Made by a program: the position numbers and the translations under genes. Of a stretch of DNA of 64,000 nt, positions 52,203 through 59,971 are shown one piece after another (the stretch's first letter is position 1; every line of letters starts with the position of its first letter). The notes below the pieces were generated by a model that saw only the letters and a program-made list of their open reading frames with translations, made no database searches and was not told where the DNA came from. This DNA is from Paludibacteraceae bacterium (lineage in GTDB: Bacteria; Bacteroidota; Bacteroidia; Bacteroidales; Paludibacteraceae), in the NCBI GenBank assembly GCA_024401645.1, contig JAKSKR010000011.1, forward strand, positions 17,834 to 81,833, given 5' to 3'.

Positions 52203-52358
52203 ATTTCTAAATTATTCATCATTTACATTATCTTTATATCCCAAGAAAACGACAATTAAAAAAATTCCTATTGAAAAATCACGCCAATAGTACGAATTTG
52301 TACATTCAATTGGCCAGGAAGATTCAAAATGGACCGTCAGTTATAGAACAACAGCTTC

Positions 52359-52811
52359 TTATAGCGGATCGCCTATTATGCGTAGGAACTGAATGAACAA
52401 GACCGTCAATTCCGAGATTAGGGTTGCACAGCAAGCCAACGGCAGCGCAACCAAAAGACTGCGGCACAGCCACATGATGGTCTTGTTGTTCGTAATTTTT
52501 CCCAACGCACGCCAAAGGAAGGCAACCACAAAGTAAAGGGCCAACGACACCACAAAGAAAATGCCTGCATTATTTAGATAGCCTATTGAAGCCATTTTCA
52601 AAAAATTCAGCACCACCACAATAGAAAATATCCACGAGAGTGCTATCTCTACCATCCGTTCCGCCTTTTCTTCTGTCTTCACTTCATTCTGGTAGGTACT
52701 TCTCTTTTTCACCCACCAATGGCAAACGCCATGCAACGTGAGAACAAATGCAACCGTAAAGATAACGGTGAGCAAAATGACACAAGGTATTATAAATACT
52801 ATAGGTTCCAT
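52359..52811 (-). CDS. Small membrane protein of unknown function
   Basis: 150 residues with four predicted membrane helices (about 5-27, 57-78, 80-100 and 115-140). The Met at 52811 is preferred over the one ten codons upstream because a -7 element (TACCTTTG, 52846-52839) would overlap the longer form. There is a short charged cytoplasmic loop (KKRSTYQNEVKTEEKAERMV) after the first helix. No family recognised. Confidence 0.6.
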   Translation of the reverse strand: MEPIVFIIPCVILLTVIFTVAFVLTLHGVCHWWVKKRSTYQNEVKTEEKAERMVEIALSWIFSIVVVLNFLKMASIGYLNNAGIFFVVSLALYFVVAFLWRALGKITNNKTIMWLCRSLLVALPLACCATLISELTVLFIQFLRIIGDPL

Positions 52812-53016
52812 ATTAACCACAAAATAAAAATTACCATACAAAGGTAAACGAATTTGTTACAATTGCTAGCTTATGATGCCCCAATATATACGCGACCAAC
52901 TGTTTATTTGAGGCAGACAGGAGTTTCATATTGTATAAACAAGAGAAAAAAGATTAAAAAGCGAAGGTAAATGTAAGAGCCGTGGCTATAGTTGAATAAT
53001 TATCTACGGATATAGG

Positions 53017-53046
53017 TTGGCTATCAACAAAAAAGGATTATTTTTG
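53017..53046 (+). promoter_or_regulatory. Promoter TTG-N19-TATTTTTG
   Basis: TTG at 53017-53019, 19 bp, TATTTTTG at 53039-53046, an exact Bacteroidetes consensus. The ATG at 53063 follows after a leader of only about 10 nt. Confidence 0.75.
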
Positions 53047-53062
53047 CAAGAAAGAGAAGACT

Positions 53063-54085
53063 ATGGCAAAATTCATAAATCCACTGACCGACATCGGTTT
53101 CAAACGTATTTTCGGAGACAAAGAAATCATGATGAGTTTTCTAAACTCCCTATTTGAAGGCGAATTTGTGATCAAAGACATAGAATATCTCGACAAAGAG
53201 CAAGAAGCTCTTCCTGGTGATGAACGCAACATCATCTACGACCTCTTCTGCAAGACAGATACCGACATGGAGTTTATCGTAGAGATGCAAAGCCGCAGCC
53301 AACTGTTTTATCGCGACCGCATAATTTACTATTTATCGAGAGCCATAGCCGGACAGGGAATGAAAGGAGACAAATGGAACTACAAGTTGACTCCTATTTA
53401 TGGCATCTATTGGATGAACTTCAGTCTCTCTGAAGACGGACAGGTGATAAACGACATATCTTTATACTCCAAACATCAACTGAAAGAAGGGGTGAATGCA
53501 AAACCCTTTACCGACAAAGTGCGAGCCATCACTATTGATATGCGCGCATTCAACAAAATACAAGCTAACTGCGAAACAACATTAGACCAATGGATTTATA
53601 ACATCAAGAATATGGAGAGTATGACAACAATGCCTTTCAAAGAAAGGAACAACGTATTTGCACATTTGGAGACCTTATCGGACTACTATGCAATGGACAT
53701 AGAAGACAGAAAGATTTACGACGCGGCTTTGCGCCGAAACAGAGACTATTATGCCACTTTGGAAAGCGCAAGAGTGGAAGGACTTGAAGAAGGTAGAGCA
53801 GAAGGTAGGGCTGAAGGTATTGAAGAAGGCAGAGCTGAAGGCAGAGCAGAAGGTAGAGCTGAAGGTAGGGCTGAAGGTATTGAGGAAGGCAGAGCTGAAG
53901 GTAGAGCTGAAGGTAGAGCTGAAGGATTCAAGGATGGCGAAGAAAAAGGCAGATCTGCGGGCATTAAGGAAGGTGAAAGAAAAACAAACATTTTCAATGC
54001 TAAAAAATTCAAAGAACTTGGCGTTGACATATTTGTGATTTCGCAAGCAACAGGTCTTACAATTGAAGAAATTAACAAACTGTAA
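53063..54085 (+). CDS. Rpn-family PD-(D/E)XK nuclease/transposase-like protein with EGRAEG repeats
   Basis: 340 residues. The opening FINPLTDIGFKRIFGDKE, then EALPGDERNIIYDLFCKTDT, MEFIVEMQSRSQLFYRDRII and YYLSRAIAGQGMKGDKWNYK are typical of the PD-(D/E)XK_2 Rpn/transposase-associated family: Asp in the YDLFC strand and E-x-Q in VEMQ form the nuclease site. Residues ~237-290 are tandem EGRAEGRAEG repeats (4-residue unit), a low-complexity helical linker common in this family, followed by SAGIKEGERKTNIFNAKKF and a C-terminal helix LGVDIFVISQATGLTIEEI. Members promote recombination or act in anti-phage defence. A perfect promoter is upstream. Confidence 0.85.
   Translation: MAKFINPLTDIGFKRIFGDKEIMMSFLNSLFEGEFVIKDIEYLDKEQEALPGDERNIIYDLFCKTDTDMEFIVEMQSRSQLFYRDRIIYYLSRAIAGQGMKGDKWNYKLTPIYGIYWMNFSLSEDGQVINDISLYSKHQLKEGVNAKPFTDKVRAITIDMRAFNKIQANCETTLDQWIYNIKNMESMTTMPFKERNNVFAHLETLSDYYAMDIEDRKIYDAALRRNRDYYATLESARVEGLEEGRAEGRAEGIEEGRAEGRAEGRAEGRAEGIEEGRAEGRAEGRAEGFKDGEEKGRSAGIKEGERKTNIFNAKKFKELGVDIFVISQATGLTIEEINKL
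53790..53940 (+). repeat. 12-bp tandem repeats coding for EGRA
   Basis: About twelve near-copies of GCTGAAGGTAGA (and GCAGAAGGCAGA variants) inside the Rpn gene. Units are multiples of three, so gain or loss changes the length of the linker without shifting the frame. Confidence 0.9.
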
Positions 54086-54260
54086 GAATTGCCAGTTTTT
54101 TAAGTAAACACGTTAAGGTCTGTGTGTTGGTTTATTAAACAATTCAAAATACTTATAATCGTTATCAGGAAGCATGTCACAAATGTAAACAATATCTTCT
54201 CCTTTTAGCATTTTTATTGTATAAATAAGAGAAAAACTACAAATCATTATAACAAAGAGA

Positions 54261-54731
54261 ATGAGCTCAAAAAGGGAAAAAACAGACAGCATAATAAAAA
54301 CAGACAGCATAATAAAAGAGGAACAGAATTCTTCTATTTATATTGATTCCGATAAAAATGAACATTTCTATAATGCACACCCTACAAATACAAAAGAAGA
54401 AAAGACTGATAAAACAAGAGGACCATGGTTAAGTGATACTGGAAAAGCTGGAATAAGTATAAGCGCAGGCTACTTTTTCTCTCTCTTTTTTTTAAAGGAC
54501 AGATGGTTTTCTGATTACGACACAGCTATGGGAGCCTTAAAGTTAATTGAATTGTTTTACTTTGTGGTCATTGTATCATACACCATAAAAGCCTGGGCAA
54601 ACGTAACAAAAAAAAGAATTGTGTTAATGTGGCTTTTTTACATTATATACGCACTGTTGACTTTAATGGTGGCAGACATGGGGCTTCATAATCTGATTTG
54701 GCAACATAAAGAAAGGGTATTCTGTCCTTAA
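54261..54731 (+). CDS. Small membrane protein with polar N-terminal tail
   Basis: 156 residues. The N-terminal ~65 residues are polar and include the duplicated block KTDSIIKTDSIIK, coded by an 18-bp direct repeat (54280-54317). Three membrane helices follow (about 67-79, 92-110 and 120-140). No family recognised; AT-rich. It follows the Rpn gene by 175 bp and may be independent. Confidence 0.55.
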   Translation: MSSKREKTDSIIKTDSIIKEEQNSSIYIDSDKNEHFYNAHPTNTKEEKTDKTRGPWLSDTGKAGISISAGYFFSLFFLKDRWFSDYDTAMGALKLIELFYFVVIVSYTIKAWANVTKKRIVLMWLFYIIYALLTLMVADMGLHNLIWQHKERVFCP

Positions 54732-54974
54732 GTAGCATACCAATCGTCCCATTCCGCCAAAGGCTGCAAGAGAAACAAGCTCGGTAGTAACCATATATTT
54801 AAAGGTACTAATTTGTTTACATCTATTTATAGATGTAAAGAGTATGTTGAACGATTACACTTTGCAAAATAATTAAGTGACATGTCTACGGACGTCCGTT
54901 ATTGATAAATACTCTAAAAAAACAAACCCGGAATTGAAATTCAATTGCGGGTTTGTTTTCAGATGTAACCTGTT
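54732..54974. other. Intergenic region with two palindromes and a terminator
   Basis: 243 bp. A perfect 10-bp stem TTTACATCTA-TTTA-TAGATGTAAA spans 54816-54839; a perfect 12-bp palindrome ACGGACGTCCGT spans 54888-54899. The terminator at 54918-54960 ends the gene set on the minus strand. Confidence 0.7.
54918..54960 (-). terminator. Terminator after the glycan-binding protein gene
   Basis: AAACAAACCCG and CGGGTTTGTTT pair, with an inner GAATTGAAATTCAATT dyad, flanked by A on the left and T on the right. Confidence 0.88.
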
Positions 54975-56660
54975 TTACTTAATGCGTGGAGCTAAATGGA
55001 AATGCTGTTCAGGTCTACCAAACTTTAATTTAGGATAAATAGCTCCATTACCATCGTTAGGAACAATACGAATGTTGTCGATGGCAAAGTGGGCTTCCGT
55101 TATGTCATCATTCTTTGGACCATCGTAAGGGTTAAATGAGATGGCGAAACCGCCGAAATATTCGTACAAGTCGTCGTCGTCGGTCATTTTGTTGGCAAAA
55201 TGAGTCACATAGTCTTCGTGGTTCTTAGGGTCGCCTAAGAATTGTGCGCTTAGTTCGTCTTGGAAATCTCCTTCTGAAAATTCTTTAGCTGAAGCCAAAT
55301 AGTTACCTTTCCAGAAATCCCACATGAATTCTGACATAGGAACAGTAACAGTCATCCATTCACCATTGGTTGAGAATCCGTTTGATGAGATGTACCTCCA
55401 ATCTTCAGGGTTACTCTTGTCGAAAAAGATTTCACTCGCTTGAAAGGCTGCACAATATTTTCGAACATATTCGATTTCTTGCTGATTGGCAGAAATGAAA
55501 CCCATAGCGAGTGTCATAAAGTTTGTTGGCTCGTCAATATTAATTTCGAACTTAACCACATAGTTTTCAGCAGAAGCTGGATCTTTCATGATTAGGTCTT
55601 TGAATGGGCCGAATACGGTCTGAACATCATCGTATTCTTTGCCATCAGCCTCTGGCGCAAAACTTATGCCATCCCATTTCTCGGAGTTCTGGAAGATACC
55701 AAAGTTGTTTGTGCTCTTTAACGAGAAATTTTTAGGAACATCGGAAACCCATGCAGGACCGTTAACCATTGAATAGTTGCCATCTTTATCTTTCTTAATG
55801 GCACCAAGTTGGTAGTTTTTTTCAATATTGGTGTCGAAGTCGACCAATAAGTTCCTACAATCGCGCAAGATGATCGGACATTTTGTCTCTAAGTTGTTAA
55901 CGATGTTGCGAACAGAGAAGGTGACATTGGTACCCAAATCTTCAGGCATGCGCACAGACACATCGGAATATAAATCTCCCCATCCTTCAATGTTGTCGCC
56001 AGACACAATGGCGGTTTTGCCGTCGCCATCGGTAAACTTAAATTCAAGGTTCTTTGCATCGCCAAGGAATGGACCTTTAACCTTCAAAAGTTCGCCGCCG
56101 GCAACAAACTCGTTGTAGACCATGTTGACAGAAGGGGTAATATCCACGTCGGCAAATTCCACACCTTCAAGGGTCAGTTTTTCCGAACATTCTTCAAGAT
56201 AGACTTCAGCCTTACCTGTCCATGCCAAACCCATTTGTCCAGGCACGTATAAAATCAAGGTTGTGTCGGTCTTAATAGGAACTTCTACTGGTTGAAATCG
56301 TCCGTCTGGGCCTAACTGGTATAGAGTATAATCGCTCCATTGGCTATCGAAGACCTCTCGTCCTCTGATGTAGACTTTTTCTATGCGTCCCATGTTCTTA
56401 CCCTTGAGTACAATACAGCCATCGCCGAAGTGAATAGTGTCGCCTGTTATATCCTTACGTCTGTCAATAATTGATTCTTGGGAATAAACACGGTCAACGG
56501 TAGGCGCCTTGCAAATAGCATCGCCAAGTGGATGTTCGAATGTTATGCTGTCGACCATTGCCTCCTTTACGTATTTTCCGTTTCTCCACAACCATACGTC
56601 GCCACTTGCAAAGGCGGTAAGGGTCGATGCTGCTGATATTAATAGTAACGCTTTTCTCAT
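54975..56660 (-). CDS. Surface glycan-binding protein (SGBP-B-like)
   Basis: 561 residues with a signal peptide (cut near AFASGDVW). After a short N-terminal segment (VWLWRNGKYVKEAMVDSITF), several IPT/TIG-type beta-sandwich domains follow (DGCIVLKGKNMGRIEKVYIR, and VAGGELLKVKGPFLGDAKNL). The C-terminal half (about 290-560) has the features of the xyloglucan/mannan-binding domain of Bacteroidetes SGBP-B proteins: WDGISFAPEADGKEYDDVQT, VKFEINIDEPTNFMTLAMGF, EWMTVTVPMSEF, FGGFAISFNP and AHFAIDNIRIVPN. No lipobox Cys is seen, unlike most SGBPs. It binds a polysaccharide, probably the mannan cut by the GH26 enzyme encoded nearby. It starts 1 bp after the upstream stop. Confidence 0.75.
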   Translation of the reverse strand: MRKALLLISAASTLTAFASGDVWLWRNGKYVKEAMVDSITFEHPLGDAICKAPTVDRVYSQESIIDRRKDITGDTIHFGDGCIVLKGKNMGRIEKVYIRGREVFDSQWSDYTLYQLGPDGRFQPVEVPIKTDTTLILYVPGQMGLAWTGKAEVYLEECSEKLTLEGVEFADVDITPSVNMVYNEFVAGGELLKVKGPFLGDAKNLEFKFTDGDGKTAIVSGDNIEGWGDLYSDVSVRMPEDLGTNVTFSVRNIVNNLETKCPIILRDCRNLLVDFDTNIEKNYQLGAIKKDKDGNYSMVNGPAWVSDVPKNFSLKSTNNFGIFQNSEKWDGISFAPEADGKEYDDVQTVFGPFKDLIMKDPASAENYVVKFEINIDEPTNFMTLAMGFISANQQEIEYVRKYCAAFQASEIFFDKSNPEDWRYISSNGFSTNGEWMTVTVPMSEFMWDFWKGNYLASAKEFSEGDFQDELSAQFLGDPKNHEDYVTHFANKMTDDDDLYEYFGGFAISFNPYDGPKNDDITEAHFAIDNIRIVPNDGNGAIYPKLKFGRPEQHFHLAPRIK

Positions 56661-56661
56661 T

Positions 56662-57162
56662 TTAGTTCGATTTTAAGATTTTGAATGTGTGTTGACCTAC
56701 TACGAGGATGTATGTGCCATTGGGGTATACGCTTACTGGTAGGGTTACGCTTGCTCCACTGGCTGTGATTTTGTTGAGTTGTGTGCCTCCCGTGTTGAGT
56801 AGGGTGATGGTTGTACCTTGCTCGACACCCGAAATGGTGACCTCTTCGGTCGCTGGATTCGGGAATATCTGGTAGGTGCAACCCGCTTCGGTAATGGGGG
56901 CTGCGCTCTGTTCGGAAAGAACGATACTGCGGGCTTTCTTGGTTGACGTGAAAACGGTTTGATTGCCGTCTTTAAGGTTCAACTCGAGGGCGCGTTCGTT
57001 GCTTTCGCCTTCTGATAGGAGAACGACACTCCTAACATCCTCTAAAGGATACTGGTCTTTCAAATCGGGGGCGTAATTAACTGTCAGGGTTGTGGCATGA
57101 CCACTTGCCAACGACATTACACCCACCCCCAAGAAACACCAGAGCTTATGCTTGTTTTTCAT
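56662..57162 (-). CDS. Small secreted protein with T9SS sorting domain
   Basis: 166 residues: signal peptide (cut near SGHA-TTLTV), a beta-rich middle (YPLEDVRSVVLLSEGESNER, then a KKARSIVLSEQ block similar to the segment before sorting domains) and a type A T9SS signal YQIFPNPATEEVTISGVEQG, TTITLLNTGGTQLNKITASG, YPNGTYILVVGQHTFKILKS. There is little room for a functional domain, so it may be a small surface adaptor. First of a two-gene operon with the glycan-binding protein. Confidence 0.75.
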   Translation of the reverse strand: MKNKHKLWCFLGVGVMSLASGHATTLTVNYAPDLKDQYPLEDVRSVVLLSEGESNERALELNLKDGNQTVFTSTKKARSIVLSEQSAAPITEAGCTYQIFPNPATEEVTISGVEQGTTITLLNTGGTQLNKITASGASVTLPVSVYPNGTYILVVGQHTFKILKSN

Positions 57163-57478
57163 AATAAAAGATTGATTTTTAACAGACTTTGGAACATTGT
57201 CTTTTTATGCAAAGAACTATGTTTACTCTTTAAATGATTAAATTTATAAAAAATCGGAATACGTTGTTCTTATAACTAATGTTTTGCTTGTAACTGCCTA
57301 TTATTTCCAAGACACCTTCTCATCTGCCCCAGACTTCAGATATGCCTATATTGGCTTACGGCTCGGCAAGTTTCAGAAACGAGTTTTTTACTGGGCGGTG
57401 CTTGCATAATAAAAGCCCCTAAAGTCACATCCGGACTTTAGGGGCTTATTTTTCGCCACCAGTTGTAGCGTCAGTCTC
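57163..57478. other. Intergenic region before the T9SS protein gene
   Basis: 316 bp with the terminator of the GH26 gene at 57413-57447. No ORF and no exact TAnnTTTG element were seen in the minus direction. Confidence 0.5.
57411..57450 (-). terminator. Terminator after the GH26 gene
   Basis: AAGCCCCTAAAGTC (57413-57426) and its complement GACTTTAGGGGCTT (57434-57447) form a 14-bp stem; an A-rich left flank gives T residues on the minus strand. Confidence 0.9.
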
Positions 57479-59212
57479 TTATTTTACCAATTTGTAAGTT
57501 TTCAAGCCGTTGGCAGTCTTAACGGTTACTACGTAAACGCCACGGTTCCAAGCGGTAGTGGCAATAGAGCAAGCACCGTCTACCAATTTGTTTTCAACCA
57601 CACGTCCAGCGGCATCTACCACAACGACATTGGCATTTTCTGCATTTACGATGAAGTAGTTAGAAACCTGGGTTGGGTAAACGTCGGCAACATCGTCACC
57701 GTTAACGGCAGCTACAGAAGACGCAATCCAACCTGGCATGTCTTCGAGTGTGATGATGCGTTCATCGTTCATAACCTTTGTCCACTCGTCAGAAGAAGTC
57801 TTACCGGTTACGAAGTCACCACCCCATGTGTTGTACCAAGGCATCCACCAAGACCACATGGCCTCTTCGTCGACCTGTTTCTCAATGTCAGGAATAGGGC
57901 CGTTTTCCGACAAGGCAATCAGTTTCTTTGCATTAACATTGTTCTTCAACTTGTTAAATGCAGAAGCGTTGCTAGAATAGTCGTATGCTGAATTGTAGAT
58001 GTCGATGGAATGAACATCGTAATACTCTTCACCCGGATTCCAATCAATGTCGCCAACAGTAGCAGGATTCCAAACCCAAATAAGGTTCTTAACACCCTTT
58101 ACCTTTACCATTTCGTCGAAAACAAGGCGATACAATTGCTGAAACGCCTCACCGCCCTGTGTACCCCACCAGAACCAACCGCCGCTAGCCTCGTGAAGAG
58201 GTCGGAAGATACCAGCTACACCTGCCTCCTGAAGTTCCAAGAAGTAGTCGGCAATAACGTCAATGTCGGCAACCATATTCTTGTATGGTTCCGATGTTAC
58301 GTCCCATTCGGTTGTTCCTTTCTTAAATGCAGTTGTAAAGTCGAATGTTGTATTGGTTTCGCTATTTGCCGATGGCATATAGAAACCGTCGGTATCCTTG
58401 TTAGGGTTGCGCCAGTGCCAAGTAAAGGTTGGTATGCCACCCAAAGTCCAAACTTCTTTTGCCAAGTCTACACTTGAACGGGTGTAGTCTAGGAACCAAG
58501 TGTTGCCCGAAGAAGCCGACTGGCCGGTTGCATTCATAAAGTCAACACCAATCAACGCCGGATATTTGCCAGAAGACTTGAATACGGCCTGAACGTCTTC
58601 GTGCTTCTTCACACCGGCCGATGCTGTGCTCATATCGCCCAACATAACACCCGAAATGGTTTTAGTGCCGAAATTGTCTACCAAGAACTTGTAGAGTTGT
58701 TTAGCGCCTTCGGTAGCACCCGGAGTGACAGGAACAGCAGACAACTGGAAAGGAGTTGCTTCGGCATTGTCGGCCTCAATACGTACGTAATCGACAGGTA
58801 CCCATGTCCATGCAGGAGTGATGTTAATGGTGTTTTCTCCAGCTTTCAGCTTGAACGAACCCACCTCCACTTCTTCGGTAGTAGCACCACCTGTAACAGA
58901 ATTGTTGGTACCGTTAATTGAGCAGTTGAAAGTCTTTTTGCCGTATGCGCCATTAACGGCGATATAAACCTTATACTTACCTGCCGTTTCAACATCAAAG
59001 ATAAAGTTGATGTAGTCGGAATCTTCGCTCATGTTTACGCAACCAGTACCCGACTGGCCTGCCAACGATTCGAGCTTACCCTTATAGTCGGCACACTCTG
59101 CCTCTTTCTGTAGAGGGGTATCGGCGCAAGGAGAGACAGCGGCAATGGCAGGAATACCAGCAGACAACATTGCTGCCGTCAAGCTAAAAGTTTTGAGTAA
59201 TTGTGTCTTCAT
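57479..59212 (-). CDS. Secreted GH26 endo-beta-mannanase with CBM and T9SS sorting domain
   Basis: 577 residues; signal peptide cut near IPAIAA. An N-terminal carbohydrate-binding module of CBM35/6 type (about 33-146; LQKEAECADYKG, AGENTINITPAWTWVPVDYV) precedes the GH26 barrel (about 160-480). The acid/base is Glu341 in GIFRPLHEASGGWFWWG and the nucleophile Glu436 in LIALSENGP, both standard for GH26. The C-terminus (VADVYPTQVSNYFIVNAENA, VVVVDAAGRVVE, GVYVVTVKTANGLKTYKLVK) is a type A sorting signal. It cuts beta-1,4-mannan outside the cell. It is about 320 bp upstream of the glycan-binding gene pair on the same strand. Confidence 0.93.
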   Translation of the reverse strand: MKTQLLKTFSLTAAMLSAGIPAIAAVSPCADTPLQKEAECADYKGKLESLAGQSGTGCVNMSEDSDYINFIFDVETAGKYKVYIAVNGAYGKKTFNCSINGTNNSVTGGATTEEVEVGSFKLKAGENTINITPAWTWVPVDYVRIEADNAEATPFQLSAVPVTPGATEGAKQLYKFLVDNFGTKTISGVMLGDMSTASAGVKKHEDVQAVFKSSGKYPALIGVDFMNATGQSASSGNTWFLDYTRSSVDLAKEVWTLGGIPTFTWHWRNPNKDTDGFYMPSANSETNTTFDFTTAFKKGTTEWDVTSEPYKNMVADIDVIADYFLELQEAGVAGIFRPLHEASGGWFWWGTQGGEAFQQLYRLVFDEMVKVKGVKNLIWVWNPATVGDIDWNPGEEYYDVHSIDIYNSAYDYSSNASAFNKLKNNVNAKKLIALSENGPIPDIEKQVDEEAMWSWWMPWYNTWGGDFVTGKTSSDEWTKVMNDERIITLEDMPGWIASSVAAVNGDDVADVYPTQVSNYFIVNAENANVVVVDAAGRVVENKLVDGACSIATTAWNRGVYVVTVKTANGLKTYKLVK

Positions 59213-59412
59213 TTGTATAAATTTAGTTCAAGAACAATTGTAGTAATATAGCGAATTGTAATTCAAACTCTAAAATACATAAAATTATCAAGAAAGAAAC
59301 ACTTATGACAAAAACATTCGCAACAATTCGCCGCAACGCATAACAAGTTTGGCGAATGCACGGTGTACACACGAATGGTTGGAGAATTTTCTGGTAAAAG
59401 GGGGGAAGAAGG

Positions 59413-59442
59413 TTGACATAATATGTTTTTTTGCTATATTTG
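59413..59442 (+). promoter_or_regulatory. Promoter TTG-N19-TATATTTG
   Basis: TTG at 59413-59415, exactly 19 bp, TATATTTG at 59435-59442: a perfect Bacteroidetes consensus, about 165 bp before the ATG at 59608. Confidence 0.8.
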
Positions 59443-59593
59443 TAGTATTAACAATCTAGCTAGTTGTTTTCACACGCCAATTTAGGAAATACAAGGCAGA
59501 TGAAAGCCTTGATAAACTTCAGTTTCTCTAGTTTCTAAATAAAGCACAAACAAAATCATTTACAAAATTCAGGTAGTAAATAAAAACACATAT

Positions 59594-59602
59594 AAAGGAG
59601 GT
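59594..59602 (+). promoter_or_regulatory. Unusual full Shine-Dalgarno site
   Basis: AAAGGAGGT ends 5 bp before the ATG at 59608. Genes of Bacteroidetes rarely use such sites, and no other gene in this window has one. Confidence 0.85.
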
Positions 59603-59607
59603 CAACT

Positions 59608-59856
59608 ATGACAAACGAAGAATTTGAAGCATTAGAACCAGTAATCACATACGATGATTGGGAAATCTCGGTAGACGAGAATGAACGTTATTTTGTACGA
59701 GTTATCGAAGATGACGAAATCTACGAGGTTGAGCTTGTTCACAAAGAAGAAAACGTCATCGGAGAAGGTGATGACGTGGTTGACTTTGGTGGCGACTTTG
59801 ATGGCGAGTCAGACGATATGCAGTGGCTGATGAGTTTTGTTATTAAAGAAAAATAA
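59608..59856 (+). CDS. Small acidic protein
   Basis: 82 residues, strongly acidic: more than a third is Asp or Glu. EEFEALEPVITYDDWEISVD, YFVRVIEDDEIYEVELVHKE, EGDDVVDFGGDFDGESDDMQ. It is predicted to be beta-rich in the middle with an acidic loop; no known family. The start is fixed by the Shine-Dalgarno site. Consensus promoter and long leader upstream and a terminator downstream make it a stand-alone unit that is probably well expressed. Confidence 0.75.
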   Translation: MTNEEFEALEPVITYDDWEISVDENERYFVRVIEDDEIYEVELVHKEENVIGEGDDVVDFGGDFDGESDDMQWLMSFVIKEK

Positions 59857-59869
59857 CCTACAGGCCAAA

Positions 59870-59912
59870 AGAAAAACACGGTTTGAATAAATTCAAGCCG
59901 TGTTTTTTTTGT
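59870..59912 (+). terminator. Terminator after the small acidic protein gene
   Basis: AACACGG-TTTGAA (59876-59888) pairs with TTCAAG-CCGTGTT (with one G-T pair), followed by eight T. Confidence 0.9.
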
Positions 59913-59971
59913 CACATAAGCGTCCAATGGAAAGGATGCTTTCAGTCTTTTCTTATCTTGTCTCGCTTTTT

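Larger units (their letters stand above)
59213..59607. other. Divergent intergenic region with promoter and long leader
   Basis: 395 bp. The right half is the promoter (59413-59442) and ~155-nt leader of the gene at 59608. I see no ORF; the leader has no obvious strong hairpin. Confidence 0.6.

Noticed and set aside
54113..54310. 65-codon hydrophobic open frame on the minus strand
   Set aside because: It overlaps the start of the plus-strand gene at 54261 and reads across its repeat; no promoter. A small membrane protein cannot be fully excluded.
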